Shown: positions 27,609 through 36,538 of the stretch, one piece after another
Layout of the letters: each line of letters starts with the position of its first letter
Numbering within the stretch: position 1 is the stretch's first letter
Source: Chloroflexota bacterium
Lineage (GTDB): Bacteria; Chloroflexota; Limnocylindria; Limnocylindrales; CSP1-4
Assembly: GCA_021785175.1 (NCBI GenBank)
Contig: JAJYGH010000013.1
Span: 1-64,000, forward strand
Direction: 5' to 3'
Length of the DNA: 64,000 bases
The notes under the pieces: model-generated
Told to the model about the DNA's origin: nothing
The model's database searches: none
Seen by the model: only the letters and a program-made list of their open reading frames with translations
Made by a program: the position numbers and the translations under genes

Positions 27609-28057
27609 CAGCGTGCCTCCACCGGCTCGGCCGTCAGAACCCCGGCATCCGGGTCGCCCGGCAGGCCCAGCGCGCGCGAGAGCACGTCGACCATCATCGA
27701 CGTGCGGCACACCACGGCGAGGCCCATCGTGCGGTAGGCGGCCGCCCGGACCGGGTCGTTGATCTTCGCGACGACGTGCGGAATGCGCAGCGTGTCGCGG
27801 GCGACCTGCGCCGCGAGCGCGTTGCGGTTGTCGCCCTCGGTGAGCGCGAAGAACCAGTCGGCCGTTTCCGCCCCCGCCCGATGCAGCACGTCCTCGTCCG
27901 TCCCGTCGCCGCGGACCGCCTGCCCGCGGAAATCCCCGTTGAGACGGTTGAATGCCCGGGACGTGACGTCGATGATCGTGACGTCGTGTCCGGCCCGGGA
28001 CAGTGCGTCGGCGAGGCCCGCCCCGACTCGACCGCACCCCACGATGATCGCGCGCAC
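27608..28057 (-). CDS. TrkA-N/RCK family protein
   Basis: VRAIIVGCGRVGAGLADALSRAGHDVTIID; GTG start; ATGA-type coupling to the next gene. Confidence 0.85.
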   Translation of the reverse strand: MRAIIVGCGRVGAGLADALSRAGHDVTIIDVTSRAFNRLNGDFRGQAVRGDGTDEDVLHRAGAETADWFFALTEGDNRNALAAQVARDTLRIPHVVAKINDPVRAAAYRTMGLAVVCRTSMMVDVLSRALGLPGDPDAGVLTAEPVEAR

Positions 28058-28068
28058 CGATCGCTCCT

Positions 28069-28563
28069 TCAGTCGCGGCCGACGGCATGCCGCTCGCCGC
28101 CGCCTGCAGTGTCCCCGGGAATGGCGCTCCGCACGACGAGCACGGCCATCGGCGCGTTCTGCAGCACGTACGGGACCACGCTGCCCATCGCGAACTCGCC
28201 GCCGAACTTCGTCCGGTACGGCAGCCCCGTGACGACCAGGTCGGCGCCGATCGCCGCCGCCTCGTCCACGATCGCCGCACCCACGTCGCGCGCCTGGAGC
28301 AGGGTCGTCTTGAGCGACACTCCCGTCCGCTCGGCCTGCGCCTCGGCGCGATCGAGCACCTCGGATGCGCGCTGCTGACTCCCCGGGACGACGTCGCCCA
28401 GGTCGTGGGTCCAGTCGACCTCGATCACGTGGACTGCGACGACTTCGGTCTTGGCGCGTCCCGCAAACTTCGCCGCGGCCCCGACCACGAGCGCGTCCGT
28501 GGGCCCCCCGTTCAGCGCGAGCACGACGCGCGCGAAATGCCCCTGTCCGCTGCTCTCTCCCAT
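28069..28563 (-). CDS. Universal stress protein
   Basis: IVDEAAAIGADLVVTGLPYRTKFGGEFAMGSVVPYVLQNAPMAVLVVR. Confidence 0.82.
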   Translation of the reverse strand: MGESSGQGHFARVVLALNGGPTDALVVGAAAKFAGRAKTEVVAVHVIEVDWTHDLGDVVPGSQQRASEVLDRAEAQAERTGVSLKTTLLQARDVGAAIVDEAAAIGADLVVTGLPYRTKFGGEFAMGSVVPYVLQNAPMAVLVVRSAIPGDTAGGGERHAVGRD

Positions 28564-28688
28564 CGGGGCACAGCGTATCACCGCCGATCGGGCCCGAGCG
28601 GCGCCGCGTGGCCGCGTGCCCGAGCACCGGAGCCCGCACACCATGCCGCCCGGGACCGCTCGCGGCGACGGCGCGCGGGGCGCCGCCG

Positions 28689-30713
28689 TCAGTGCGTCAG
28701 CGCGTGTTCCTTCCGGTACGGCACGAGCGCGACCACCGTGTTCGGCCGGCCGATCAGGACCTGGCGGAGGCGGGCCGCCGTGCGATTGTGCAGGACGCGC
28801 TCCCACCAGTGGCGGACGACGAACTCCGGCACGACGACGATCGTGATCGCGTCCGGGTCGGGTTCCATGACGTCGAGGTACGTGACGAGCGGGCCGATCA
28901 GCTGGCGGTACGGCGATTCGACGATGACGAGCGGGATGCCGGGCAGCTGTCGGGAGAACCGCTCCCGAAGCCGCTCGCCTTCCTCGATGTCGTCCGTCAC
29001 GTAGATGGCGCGAACGTCGGGCGAGAGCGTCCGACCGAAGGCGATCGCCCGGACGACGGCCCGGGTCATCCCGGGCACGGGCACGACGACACGCTGACGC
29101 CGATGCGGTTGTCCGAACACCAGGTCGTCGCGGACCTTCAGTTCCTCGGCCTCGCGGGCGTACTCGCGATGGATGAACAGCATCGTCGCGACGATGATGG
29201 GCACGAGCACGACGACCATCCACGCGCCGGCCGTGAACTTCACGCTCGCGACGACGACGGCGACGACGCCGGTGAGGACCGCGCCGATGCCGTTCGTGAC
29301 CAGCCGTGTCGGCCACCCGCGTCCCCTGGCGTTCCACCAGTGCCGGACCATGCCGGTCTGCGAGATCGTGAAGCTCACGAACACGCCCACCGAGTACAGC
29401 GGGATCAGCGCGGCGGTGTCGGCGTCGAAGGCGACGAGCAGGACGCAGGCCATCACCGCGAGCACGACGATCCCGGTCGAGAACGCAAGCCGGTCGCCGC
29501 GGAACGCGAACGCCCGCGGGAAATAGTCGTCCTGGGCGAGGATCGCGGCGAGCCGCGGGAACGCGTTGAAGCTCGTGTTCGAGGCAAGGATCAGGATCAG
29601 GGCCGCGGAGGCCTGGAACACGTAGAACATCGGTCCTGTGCCGACGGACGCGCGCGCGACCAGGGCCGGGACGGACTCCGTCCCGCCCGGGAGGATCCCG
29701 TACGACACGGCCACGGCGGTCACGCCGACGAAGATGATCGCGAGCAGGGCCGCCATCATGAGCAGCGTGCGGGCGGCGTTCCGGGGTTCCGGCGGCTGGA
29801 AGGCCGGGACGCCGTTGGCGATCGCCTCGGTGCCGGTCAGCGCCACCGAACCACCCGCGAACGCCCGGAGCACGAGCAGGATCGTCAGCGCCTCGAAACC
29901 GCCGGACGGGGTCGGCACGTTGGCGGCGTGGTAGCCGGTGGCCGCGACGTCGTGGAACACGAACGCCTTGAGCAGTCCCGACGCGACGACGAACAGGGCG
30001 GAGCCGATGTAGATGTACGTGGGCAGGGCGAAGATGTTGCCCGACTCGCGCAGCCCGCGCATGTTCCCGAGCAGGATCAGGGCGACGGCGAGCACCGAGA
30101 CCTCGACGCGGAGCGGATAGAGCGGCGGGAACGCGGAGTAGATCTGCTCGATCGCGGACGAGGTCGACACCGCGACGGTCATCACGTAGTCGATGAGCAG
30201 CGCCGCCGCTGCGATCAGCGCGAAGATCTTGGGCAGGTTCGCGCTGCCGACCGCGTACGCCCCGCCGCCTGAGGGGTAGGCGTAGCCGATCTGGCGGTAG
30301 CTGATGGCGACCACGGCGAGCAGCGCCGAGATCGCGATCGCGATCGGCAGCGTCAGCGACAGCGCCGCGGCGCCCGCCAGCACCAGGATGTTGAGGATCT
30401 CCTCTGAGGCGTACGCGCTCGACGAGATCGCGTCCGAGCTCATGATCGCGAGCGCCTTCTTCTTCGAGAGGCGTTCCTCGGACTCCTGCTCGGTCGCCAG
30501 CGGTGCGCCGATGAGGACCCGGCGGACGCGCCCGTACGCGCGCCCGACCTGCGTGGTCGGTGCGCTCGCCTTGGGCTTCGCGCGGATGATGCCGGGGCCG
30601 GCGTAGCGGAAGTACTCCGCCTGCGGCCGGGCCACGCGCACCCGCTGATCGCCCAGCTTTCGCCCGCGCAGCGGCGCGGCGCGCTTCGGCTCGGTCTGGT
30701 GCTGCTCGTCCAG
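28689..30713 (-). CDS. kimA: KimA-type APC-superfamily potassium transporter
   Basis: RRVLIGAPLATEQESEERLSKKKALAIMSSDAISSSAYASEEIL, SYRQIGYAYPSGGGAYAVGSANL, ALTGTEAIANGVPAFQPPEPRNAARTL, C-term VVIVESPYR-like cytosolic domain; start uncertain (no ATG near the SD). Confidence 0.75.
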   Translation of the reverse strand: MDEQHQTEPKRAAPLRGRKLGDQRVRVARPQAEYFRYAGPGIIRAKPKASAPTTQVGRAYGRVRRVLIGAPLATEQESEERLSKKKALAIMSSDAISSSAYASEEILNILVLAGAAALSLTLPIAIAISALLAVVAISYRQIGYAYPSGGGAYAVGSANLPKIFALIAAAALLIDYVMTVAVSTSSAIEQIYSAFPPLYPLRVEVSVLAVALILLGNMRGLRESGNIFALPTYIYIGSALFVVASGLLKAFVFHDVAATGYHAANVPTPSGGFEALTILLVLRAFAGGSVALTGTEAIANGVPAFQPPEPRNAARTLLMMAALLAIIFVGVTAVAVSYGILPGGTESVPALVARASVGTGPMFYVFQASAALILILASNTSFNAFPRLAAILAQDDYFPRAFAFRGDRLAFSTGIVVLAVMACVLLVAFDADTAALIPLYSVGVFVSFTISQTGMVRHWWNARGRGWPTRLVTNGIGAVLTGVVAVVVASVKFTAGAWMVVVLVPIIVATMLFIHREYAREAEELKVRDDLVFGQPHRRQRVVVPVPGMTRAVVRAIAFGRTLSPDVRAIYVTDDIEEGERLRERFSRQLPGIPLVIVESPYRQLIGPLVTYLDVMEPDPDAITIVVVPEFVVRHWWERVLHNRTAARLRQVLIGRPNTVVALVPYRKEHALTH

Positions 30714-30727
30714 GGTGGGGTTTCCTC

Positions 30728-31450
30728 CTAGAAGCCCTGCTCGAGCCGGTCGATGAGCCGCTGCGGGAGGCCCGCGGCGCGCATGGCCTGCTGCGTCACG
30801 CTGATCTGGTACGGCACGCGCCGCCACGTGACGGTCCGGGCGTCCGTGTCGAGCAGTGCCGCGGCCGCCCGCGGGTCGCCGTCCCGGGGCTGTCCGACGC
30901 CCCCCGGGTTCAGGATCGCGCGACGACCGTCGAGTTCGAGGACCGTCCCGTCCCGCGGCACGATCGCCTCGATCCGCCCGTCGGTCTCGCGGAACGCGAC
31001 CGGCACGTGCGTGTGCCCGACGAGGCAGTACGGGCTCGTGAACGCGTCGACGTTGGCGCGCGCGAGCGAGGTCGAGAAGAGGTACTCCCACAGCGGATCG
31101 CGCGGCGAACCGTGCGCGAACGTGAAGTCCCCCTCGACGCGGGACCTCGGGTTGGACGCCAGCCACTCGACCGCGGCCGGCGTGAGCTGCCCCGTCGTCC
31201 ACTCCACGGCCGTGCGGGCGGCGTCATTGAACCACTCCGTCGAGATCTCTCCGAGGGCCGCGGCGTCGTGGTTCCCGCGCACGCCCACCGCACCGGCCGA
31301 CTGGAGCCGGCGGATGACGGCGACCGGCTCGGGCCCGTAGCCGACGACGTCGCCGAGCTGCCAGACGGCGTCGAACGGCTCGAGAGCCGACAGGACGGCA
31401 TCGAGCGCGGCCAGGTTCCCGTGGACGTCGGAGATCAGCGCAATGCGCAC
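30728..31450 (-). CDS. Metallophosphoesterase (YfcE/MJ0936-like)
   Basis: IALISDVHGNLAALDAVL, QLGDVVGYGPEP, GVRGNHDAA, FAHGSPRDP, LVGHTHVP. Confidence 0.88.
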   Translation of the reverse strand: MRIALISDVHGNLAALDAVLSALEPFDAVWQLGDVVGYGPEPVAVIRRLQSAGAVGVRGNHDAAALGEISTEWFNDAARTAVEWTTGQLTPAAVEWLASNPRSRVEGDFTFAHGSPRDPLWEYLFSTSLARANVDAFTSPYCLVGHTHVPVAFRETDGRIEAIVPRDGTVLELDGRRAILNPGGVGQPRDGDPRAAAALLDTDARTVTWRRVPYQISVTQQAMRAAGLPQRLIDRLEQGF

Positions 31451-31454
31451 CCGG

Positions 31455-32270
31455 TCAGGGTAGCAAACGGCGCCGCCGCGGAGGCCGGCGCGGCCAGCGT
31501 TCGGGCGTTGGTCGCCGCTTCGTCACCACGACGAGTCGGTGGTCGGCCAGCCCCTCCAGCGTCACTGCCTGGATCTCCGGTTCCGGGTCCGCGCCCATCT
31601 CATCGAGGAGTGGACGTGCGGCGTCGAGTTCGGCGGTGAAGGCGCCGTCGCCCGCGTCGCGCTTCCAGGCGACGAAGCACCCCCCGGGCCGGACGAGCGG
31701 CAGCGCGAGCTCGAGCAGCCACGGCAGCCCGGAGACGGCGCGGGCGGTGACGATGTCCCATCGGTCCCGCTGCCCCGCCCGTCGGGCCAGCTCCTCGCCG
31801 CGCGCCGTCACCACGTGCATGCGGACCGGCTCCTCGTCGCGCTGGCGGAACGCGGCGGTCGTCGCGGCGGCGGCCACGTCGAGGAAGGCCGTCTTCCGCG
31901 CGACCGAGTCGACGAGGGTTGCCGTCGAGGCGGGGATCGCGACCGAGACGGGGATCCCGGGGAACCCCGCCCCGCTCCCGAGGTCGAGCACGCCGGTGGG
32001 CCGGCGGCGCCGCGAAGCGAGCCGGTCGAGCAGGAGTGGAACCGCGGCGAGGCTGTCGGCGACGTGCTCGCGGGCGATCGCGGCCGGCTCGCGGATGGCC
32101 GTCAGGTTCACGTGCGGGCTCCACGCGAGCAGCAGCCGGGCGTGCGCGTCGATCGCGGCGCGCATGCCGGGAGTCAGGTCGAGGTCGAGGGTCGCGAGCG
32201 CGCGATCGAGGACGGCATCGAACTCCGCTCCGGGTGCCGGGAGCGTCGACGCGTCGCGCGGGAGCGGCAC
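31455..32270 (-). CDS. rsmG: 16S rRNA (guanine527-N7)-methyltransferase
   Basis: WSPHVNLTAIREPAAIAREHVADSLA, VLDLGSGAGFPGIPVSVA, DIVTARAVSGLPWLLELALPLVRPGG; start approximate. Confidence 0.85.
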   Translation of the reverse strand: MPLPRDASTLPAPGAEFDAVLDRALATLDLDLTPGMRAAIDAHARLLLAWSPHVNLTAIREPAAIAREHVADSLAAVPLLLDRLASRRRRPTGVLDLGSGAGFPGIPVSVAIPASTATLVDSVARKTAFLDVAAAATTAAFRQRDEEPVRMHVVTARGEELARRAGQRDRWDIVTARAVSGLPWLLELALPLVRPGGCFVAWKRDAGDGAFTAELDAARPLLDEMGADPEPEIQAVTLEGLADHRLVVVTKRRPTPERWPRRPPRRRRLLP

Positions 32271-32873
32271 GCGGACGGACTGGCCGGGCCCGGCGGGTGG
32301 GGTCGGCTCCCCCGGTGGAAACGGGGCCAGCCCCGGCCCATGGTGGTCGCTGTCCGAGTCCACAGGCGGGAGGGCTCCCGCCGTCGCGAGGCCGTCCGTC
32401 GCGGGCGGCAAGCTCGCAGCCGCGAGCCCGCCGTCCGCAGGCGACCGGTCGTGGGCGGCGCGGAGCGGCCGGCTCGCGGGGCACCGCGAAGCCGGAAGGG
32501 AGCGCGCGATGTCCGGCTGCGGCCCTCTCCGTGGCTCGCTTCGGACTCCAGTCGGCTCGACCTTCCGGCGTCGCGAATTCGAGGGCACCTTCCGCCTTTC
32601 AGTCTTCCGCCGCCAGTCAGGACCTCCGGCCGGTTTCCCGGCCCCCTCGCGGGCGGCGTTACCGTACTCGGCCTGCGGTGCACGGGGAATCTCGCGCCGG
32701 ACGGCCGGCGATATCAAGCGGCTTATCCACCAATCGGCGTACGCCCCGGGGCGGAGTGTGGAAAACCGCTGGGACGCGCGAGAACGAGGCCTGCGCGAGG
32801 GCCGTGCCCATGGCCGCGCCGGTACTCCCTGCCCGTGCTCGTACGAGCGTGGCGAGCGCACCGCGGCCGCCGC

Positions 32874-34154
32874 CTACGAGGGCCCGGCTCCGGCTTCCTC
32901 CGGGCGGAGCGCGCGTTCGAGCGCCGCCAGCACCGTCGCGCGGTCGGTCGCCTCGGTGGCGGGAAGAGCCACCACGAACAGCGAGCCGGGTCCCGGCGTA
33001 GACGAGATGCCGACGTCCCCGCCCATGCGGCGCGCCAGGTCGCGCGCGATCGGCAGCCCCAGCCCCGTCCCAGCCACGCGCTCGGCCCCGGCCGCCCGGT
33101 GGAACGGCTCGAAGATCCGCTCGCGCTCCTCCGGCGCGACCCCGGGTCCGTCGTCGCGGATCGCGTAGAGGGCGACTCCGCCGTCGAACCGCAGCGAGAT
33201 CGCGATCCGTCCGCCCACGTGCGAGAACTTCACGGCGTTGGCGAGCAGGTTGACGAGCACCTGCTGCACGCGGCGCCGGTCCGCATAGACGGTCCGCAGC
33301 CGGCCGCCGAGCGCGGGCTGGAGGACGATCCCGCGCTGGAGCGCGAGCGGCGCGACATCGTGCATCGCGGTCTGCGCCGCCTCCGCCGCCGAGAAGCGCG
33401 CCAGCTCGAGATGCAGCTGACCGGCCCCGAGCCGGCTGAGCTCGAGCAGGTCGGCGACGAGCGTCGACATGCCCGCCACGAGATCCCTCGACCGGGACAG
33501 GAACTGCCCGTCGGAGTCCGCGGTGAGCAGGTCGAGGTAGCCGGTCAGGGCCGCGAGCGGTGTCCGGAGCTCGTGGGCGACGACACTCACGAACGTGCGC
33601 TGCTCCTCGTCGGCACGCCGGAGCATCGCCAGCTCGCGCTCCGTCCCGATTTCCCGAACCAGGCGCCCGCCCAGCCCGGCCGCAGCGCGGGACACGGACA
33701 CGGGGAAGCGTCGTTCGAGGTCTCCGGCGGCGCGCAGCGTCCGAAACCGCAGCCCGATCATCGCTCGTCCGGGACCTTCGACGGTGCGTGTGCGGCCGTC
33801 CTCGTCTCCGGCCTCGATGGCGGCCACCTCGCCAGCCTGCCCGAGATCCTCGCCGTCCGCGCTCCCCAGCACCAGGAACGACGTGCGCGATCCGTCGTCG
33901 CCCCGCCGGCCACGGGTCTTCGCGTCGAGCCAGCCGCCGGTGATCGCGGCGTCATCGCCGTCCACCTGGCGCCACGCCACGGTGCGCCGCTCCCCGTCGT
34001 CGACGAACACCACCGCGCACGCGGCGCCGGCGGTGCGTGCGATCAGCCGCAGGAGACGGTCCAGGCGGACCGACGGGCGAGCGTCCGAAACGCCGATCTC
34101 GAGGAGCCGCGAGAGGACGTCCCGGTGGCCGCGCGCCCTGCCCTCGTCCGCCAT
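32874..34154 (-). CDS. Sensor histidine kinase with N-terminal GAF-like region
   Basis: SVVAHELRTPLAALTGYLDLL, VNLLANAVKFS, IRDDGPGV, GTGLGLPIARDLARRMGG. Confidence 0.88.
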   Translation of the reverse strand: MADEGRARGHRDVLSRLLEIGVSDARPSVRLDRLLRLIARTAGAACAVVFVDDGERRTVAWRQVDGDDAAITGGWLDAKTRGRRGDDGSRTSFLVLGSADGEDLGQAGEVAAIEAGDEDGRTRTVEGPGRAMIGLRFRTLRAAGDLERRFPVSVSRAAAGLGGRLVREIGTERELAMLRRADEEQRTFVSVVAHELRTPLAALTGYLDLLTADSDGQFLSRSRDLVAGMSTLVADLLELSRLGAGQLHLELARFSAAEAAQTAMHDVAPLALQRGIVLQPALGGRLRTVYADRRRVQQVLVNLLANAVKFSHVGGRIAISLRFDGGVALYAIRDDGPGVAPEERERIFEPFHRAAGAERVAGTGLGLPIARDLARRMGGDVGISSTPGPGSLFVVALPATEATDRATVLAALERALRPEEAGAGPS

Positions 34155-34161
34155 TCGCTCC

Positions 34162-34671
34162 CTACCCCGGCCCTGTGGCCCGTGGCGCCCGGACCGGTCT
34201 CCCGATCGTCCGCCGGACCACGTCCATGACCTCCTCTGTATACGCCGTCGCGTCCCCGGTCTCCACGGCCGTCCGCAGGCAGCCGGCCACGTGGTCCTCG
34301 AGCACGAGCAGCGAGATCGCGTCGACCGCGGCCCGCAGGGCGGCCGTCTGCTGAAGGATGTCGATGCAGTATTCGTCGCGCTCGATCATCCGCGCGATGC
34401 CGCGGACCTGCCCCTCGACGCGCGAGAGCCGGCGCAGCAGTTGCTGCCGATCCTTGTCGTAGCTGTGCCGGAAGTGCGGGTCGGCCGTCGCGCGCGACCC
34501 CGCGCGGTCGGCGTCCGCCTCATCCGTTCCCTCGCCGGTCGCCGTCTCGCGCGTCCCGCCGTCCGCGCCGTTGGCAGCCTCCGCGCCCCGGCCTGCGACG
34601 TGGCCCCCGGCCGCGTCATCCGTGCCGTACGTGCCCTCGTCCTGGTCGTTCGTGTCGATGTCCTCCGCCAC
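34162..34671 (-). CDS. CsoR/FrmR-type metal-sensing repressor with acidic disordered N-terminal extension
   Basis: LLRRLSRVEGQVRGIARMIERDEYCIDILQQTAALRAAVDAISLLVLEDHVAGC (Cys/His/Cys ligand pattern). Confidence 0.87.
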   Translation of the reverse strand: MAEDIDTNDQDEGTYGTDDAAGGHVAGRGAEAANGADGGTRETATGEGTDEADADRAGSRATADPHFRHSYDKDRQQLLRRLSRVEGQVRGIARMIERDEYCIDILQQTAALRAAVDAISLLVLEDHVAGCLRTAVETGDATAYTEEVMDVVRRTIGRPVRAPRATGPG

Positions 34672-34783
34672 CGCCCGGGCTCCCGATACTCCCCCCCAGT
34701 GTGTTGCCAGTGTACTGCCGGCGAGGCGATCCGGGCCCGTCCGGCGACTCCGCGTGCGCGCCGGAGCGGGTAGACTGGGGCCG

Positions 34784-35497
34784 ATGCACGTCGATCCGAG
34801 GCCGCGGGCCGTCCCGTTTGCGCATGCGAGCGAGGCGGAGCTGGCGCGGATCCTCGACTACTACGGGATCGCGTGGGAGTACGAGCCGCGACCGTTCCCG
34901 ATCCTGTGGAATCTCGACGGGGCCGTCGTCGAGAGCTTCACGCCCGACTTCCACCTCCCGGAGCTCGACCTGTACATCGAGCTCACGACGCTCCGACAGA
35001 GCCTGGTCCGGAAGAAGAACCGGAAGCTCAGGCGGCTGCGCGAGCTGTACCCGGACGTGCGGATCAAGCTGTTCTACGCGCGGGACTTCCGGGCCCTCAT
35101 GCTGAAGTACGGCCGGATCGGGCTGCTGGATTCGCTGTCCGGGGCCGAGGGGCAGGCGACACGGCCGCGGATCGAGGCCGAGCCGGAATCCGGACGAGGG
35201 CGGGCGGAGTCCGCGTCGCCGGCTGCCGCCTCCGCCCCACCGGCTGCTGACGCCGTGATCGGCTCGTTCGGCGAGACCCCGGCCGGTGCCGCGTCGGCGG
35301 GCGACGAAGCGGATGCCCGATCTGGAGATCCGATCGCTCGATCTGCGGCCGGGATCCGAACTGCGGCGTGCGAGCCCGTCGGCGCCGACGGGGACGGGGA
35401 TCGGGCGGGCAATCCGCCGCCGAGGGCGGCACGTGGAGGAGGGGATCGACGCCGCGGGGCCCGGCGAGCCCGTGCTCCGCAGGCGTCGCGGGCATGA
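34784..35497 (+). CDS. Hypothetical protein, possible PD-(D/E)XK nuclease fold
   Basis: YEPRPFPILWNLDGAVVESFTPDFHLPELDLYIELTTL followed by KLRRLRELYPDVRIKLFYARDF; low-complexity C-term. Confidence 0.5.
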   Translation: MHVDPRPRAVPFAHASEAELARILDYYGIAWEYEPRPFPILWNLDGAVVESFTPDFHLPELDLYIELTTLRQSLVRKKNRKLRRLRELYPDVRIKLFYARDFRALMLKYGRIGLLDSLSGAEGQATRPRIEAEPESGRGRAESASPAAASAPPAADAVIGSFGETPAGAASAGDEADARSGDPIARSAAGIRTAACEPVGADGDGDRAGNPPPRAARGGGDRRRGARRARAPQASRA

Positions 35498-35520
35498 CCT
35501 GTCGGAGGGGCTGAGAGCGA

Positions 35521-36081
35521 ATGCGCATGCCGGACCTCGTCGCCGACGTCGCGAGCATCCTGCTGACCGAGGAGCAGATCCATCAGCGGGTGCTCGAGCT
35601 GGGCAGCGTCATCTCGACGGACTACCAGGGCCGCGAGGTGACGCTGGTGAGCGTGCTCAAGGGCTCCCTCCCGTTCATGGCCGACCTCATGCGCGCGATC
35701 TCGATTCCGGTTTCGATCGACCTCATGGAGGTCAGCTCGTACGGCGGCACGACCACGGAATCGTCCGGGCTCGTGCGGATCCTGAAGGACCTCAGCAAAC
35801 CGATCGAAGGGCGTCACGTGCTCGTCGTCGAGGACATCATCGACACGGGGCTCACGCTGAACTACCTGTCCGGCTACCTGCGCGGCAAGAACCCGAGCTC
35901 GCTCCACATCTGCACCCTGCTCGACAAGCCCGCACGCCGGCTGGTCGACATCCCGATCGACTACCTGGGGTTCACCATTCCCGACCAGTTCGTCATCGGG
36001 TACGGCCTCGACTACGGCGAGTACTACCGGAACCTGCCGTTCATCGGCGTGCTGCGGCCCGAGGTCTACACGACGCCATGA
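35521..36081 (+). CDS. hpt: Hypoxanthine phosphoribosyltransferase
   Basis: LVSVLKGSLPFMADLMRAI, VLVVEDIIDTGLTLNYL, DYLGFTIPDQFVIGYGLDYGEYYRNLPFIGVL. Confidence 0.93.
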   Translation: MRMPDLVADVASILLTEEQIHQRVLELGSVISTDYQGREVTLVSVLKGSLPFMADLMRAISIPVSIDLMEVSSYGGTTTESSGLVRILKDLSKPIEGRHVLVVEDIIDTGLTLNYLSGYLRGKNPSSLHICTLLDKPARRLVDIPIDYLGFTIPDQFVIGYGLDYGEYYRNLPFIGVLRPEVYTTP

Positions 36082-36494
36082 ACCGTCGATCGCTCGGGCG
36101 CGGCCGGCTCGTCATCGGGGCTGGGGCGGTCCTCGCGCTCGTTGGCTGCCTGTTCCCCTGGGGTCAGACGGCCGGCGTCGGGCTGCCGCCCGAGTCCACC
36201 GGCGCCTTCGACGGCTTCGGCATCCTCGTGTTCGTGGCCGCCATCGGCCTGCTCGCCCTGATCGCGCTGCCGTATGCCGCGGGCGATCAGCCGATCGGGC
36301 TCGATCGACCCCTGGCGTTCGTGATCGTCGGCGCCGTCGGGGTGATCGGGTTCCTGCTGAAGCTCATCCAGATCCTCGGAGCCGGCCTGCTCGCGTTGCC
36401 GGACAAGGGGCTCGGGCTCTGGGTCGCCGCCGTGGGGCTCGTCATCGTCATCTGGGGCCTTGCCGAGATGGCCGCGGAGCACCCGCGGGCCTGA
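36078..36494 (+). CDS. Small multi-pass membrane protein of unknown function
   Basis: ATGA overlap with hpt stop; four hydrophobic segments. Confidence 0.6.
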   Translation: MNRRSLGRGRLVIGAGAVLALVGCLFPWGQTAGVGLPPESTGAFDGFGILVFVAAIGLLALIALPYAAGDQPIGLDRPLAFVIVGAVGVIGFLLKLIQILGAGLLALPDKGLGLWVAAVGLVIVIWGLAEMAAEHPRA

Positions 36495-36538
36495 TCCGTC
36501 TGGCCATCCGCGGCGCTGGTGCCGGACGGGGAGAGCCA

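Noticed and set aside
31539-34229. 896-aa plus ORF
   Set aside because: Antisense to rsmG and the histidine kinase; no recognisable domain.
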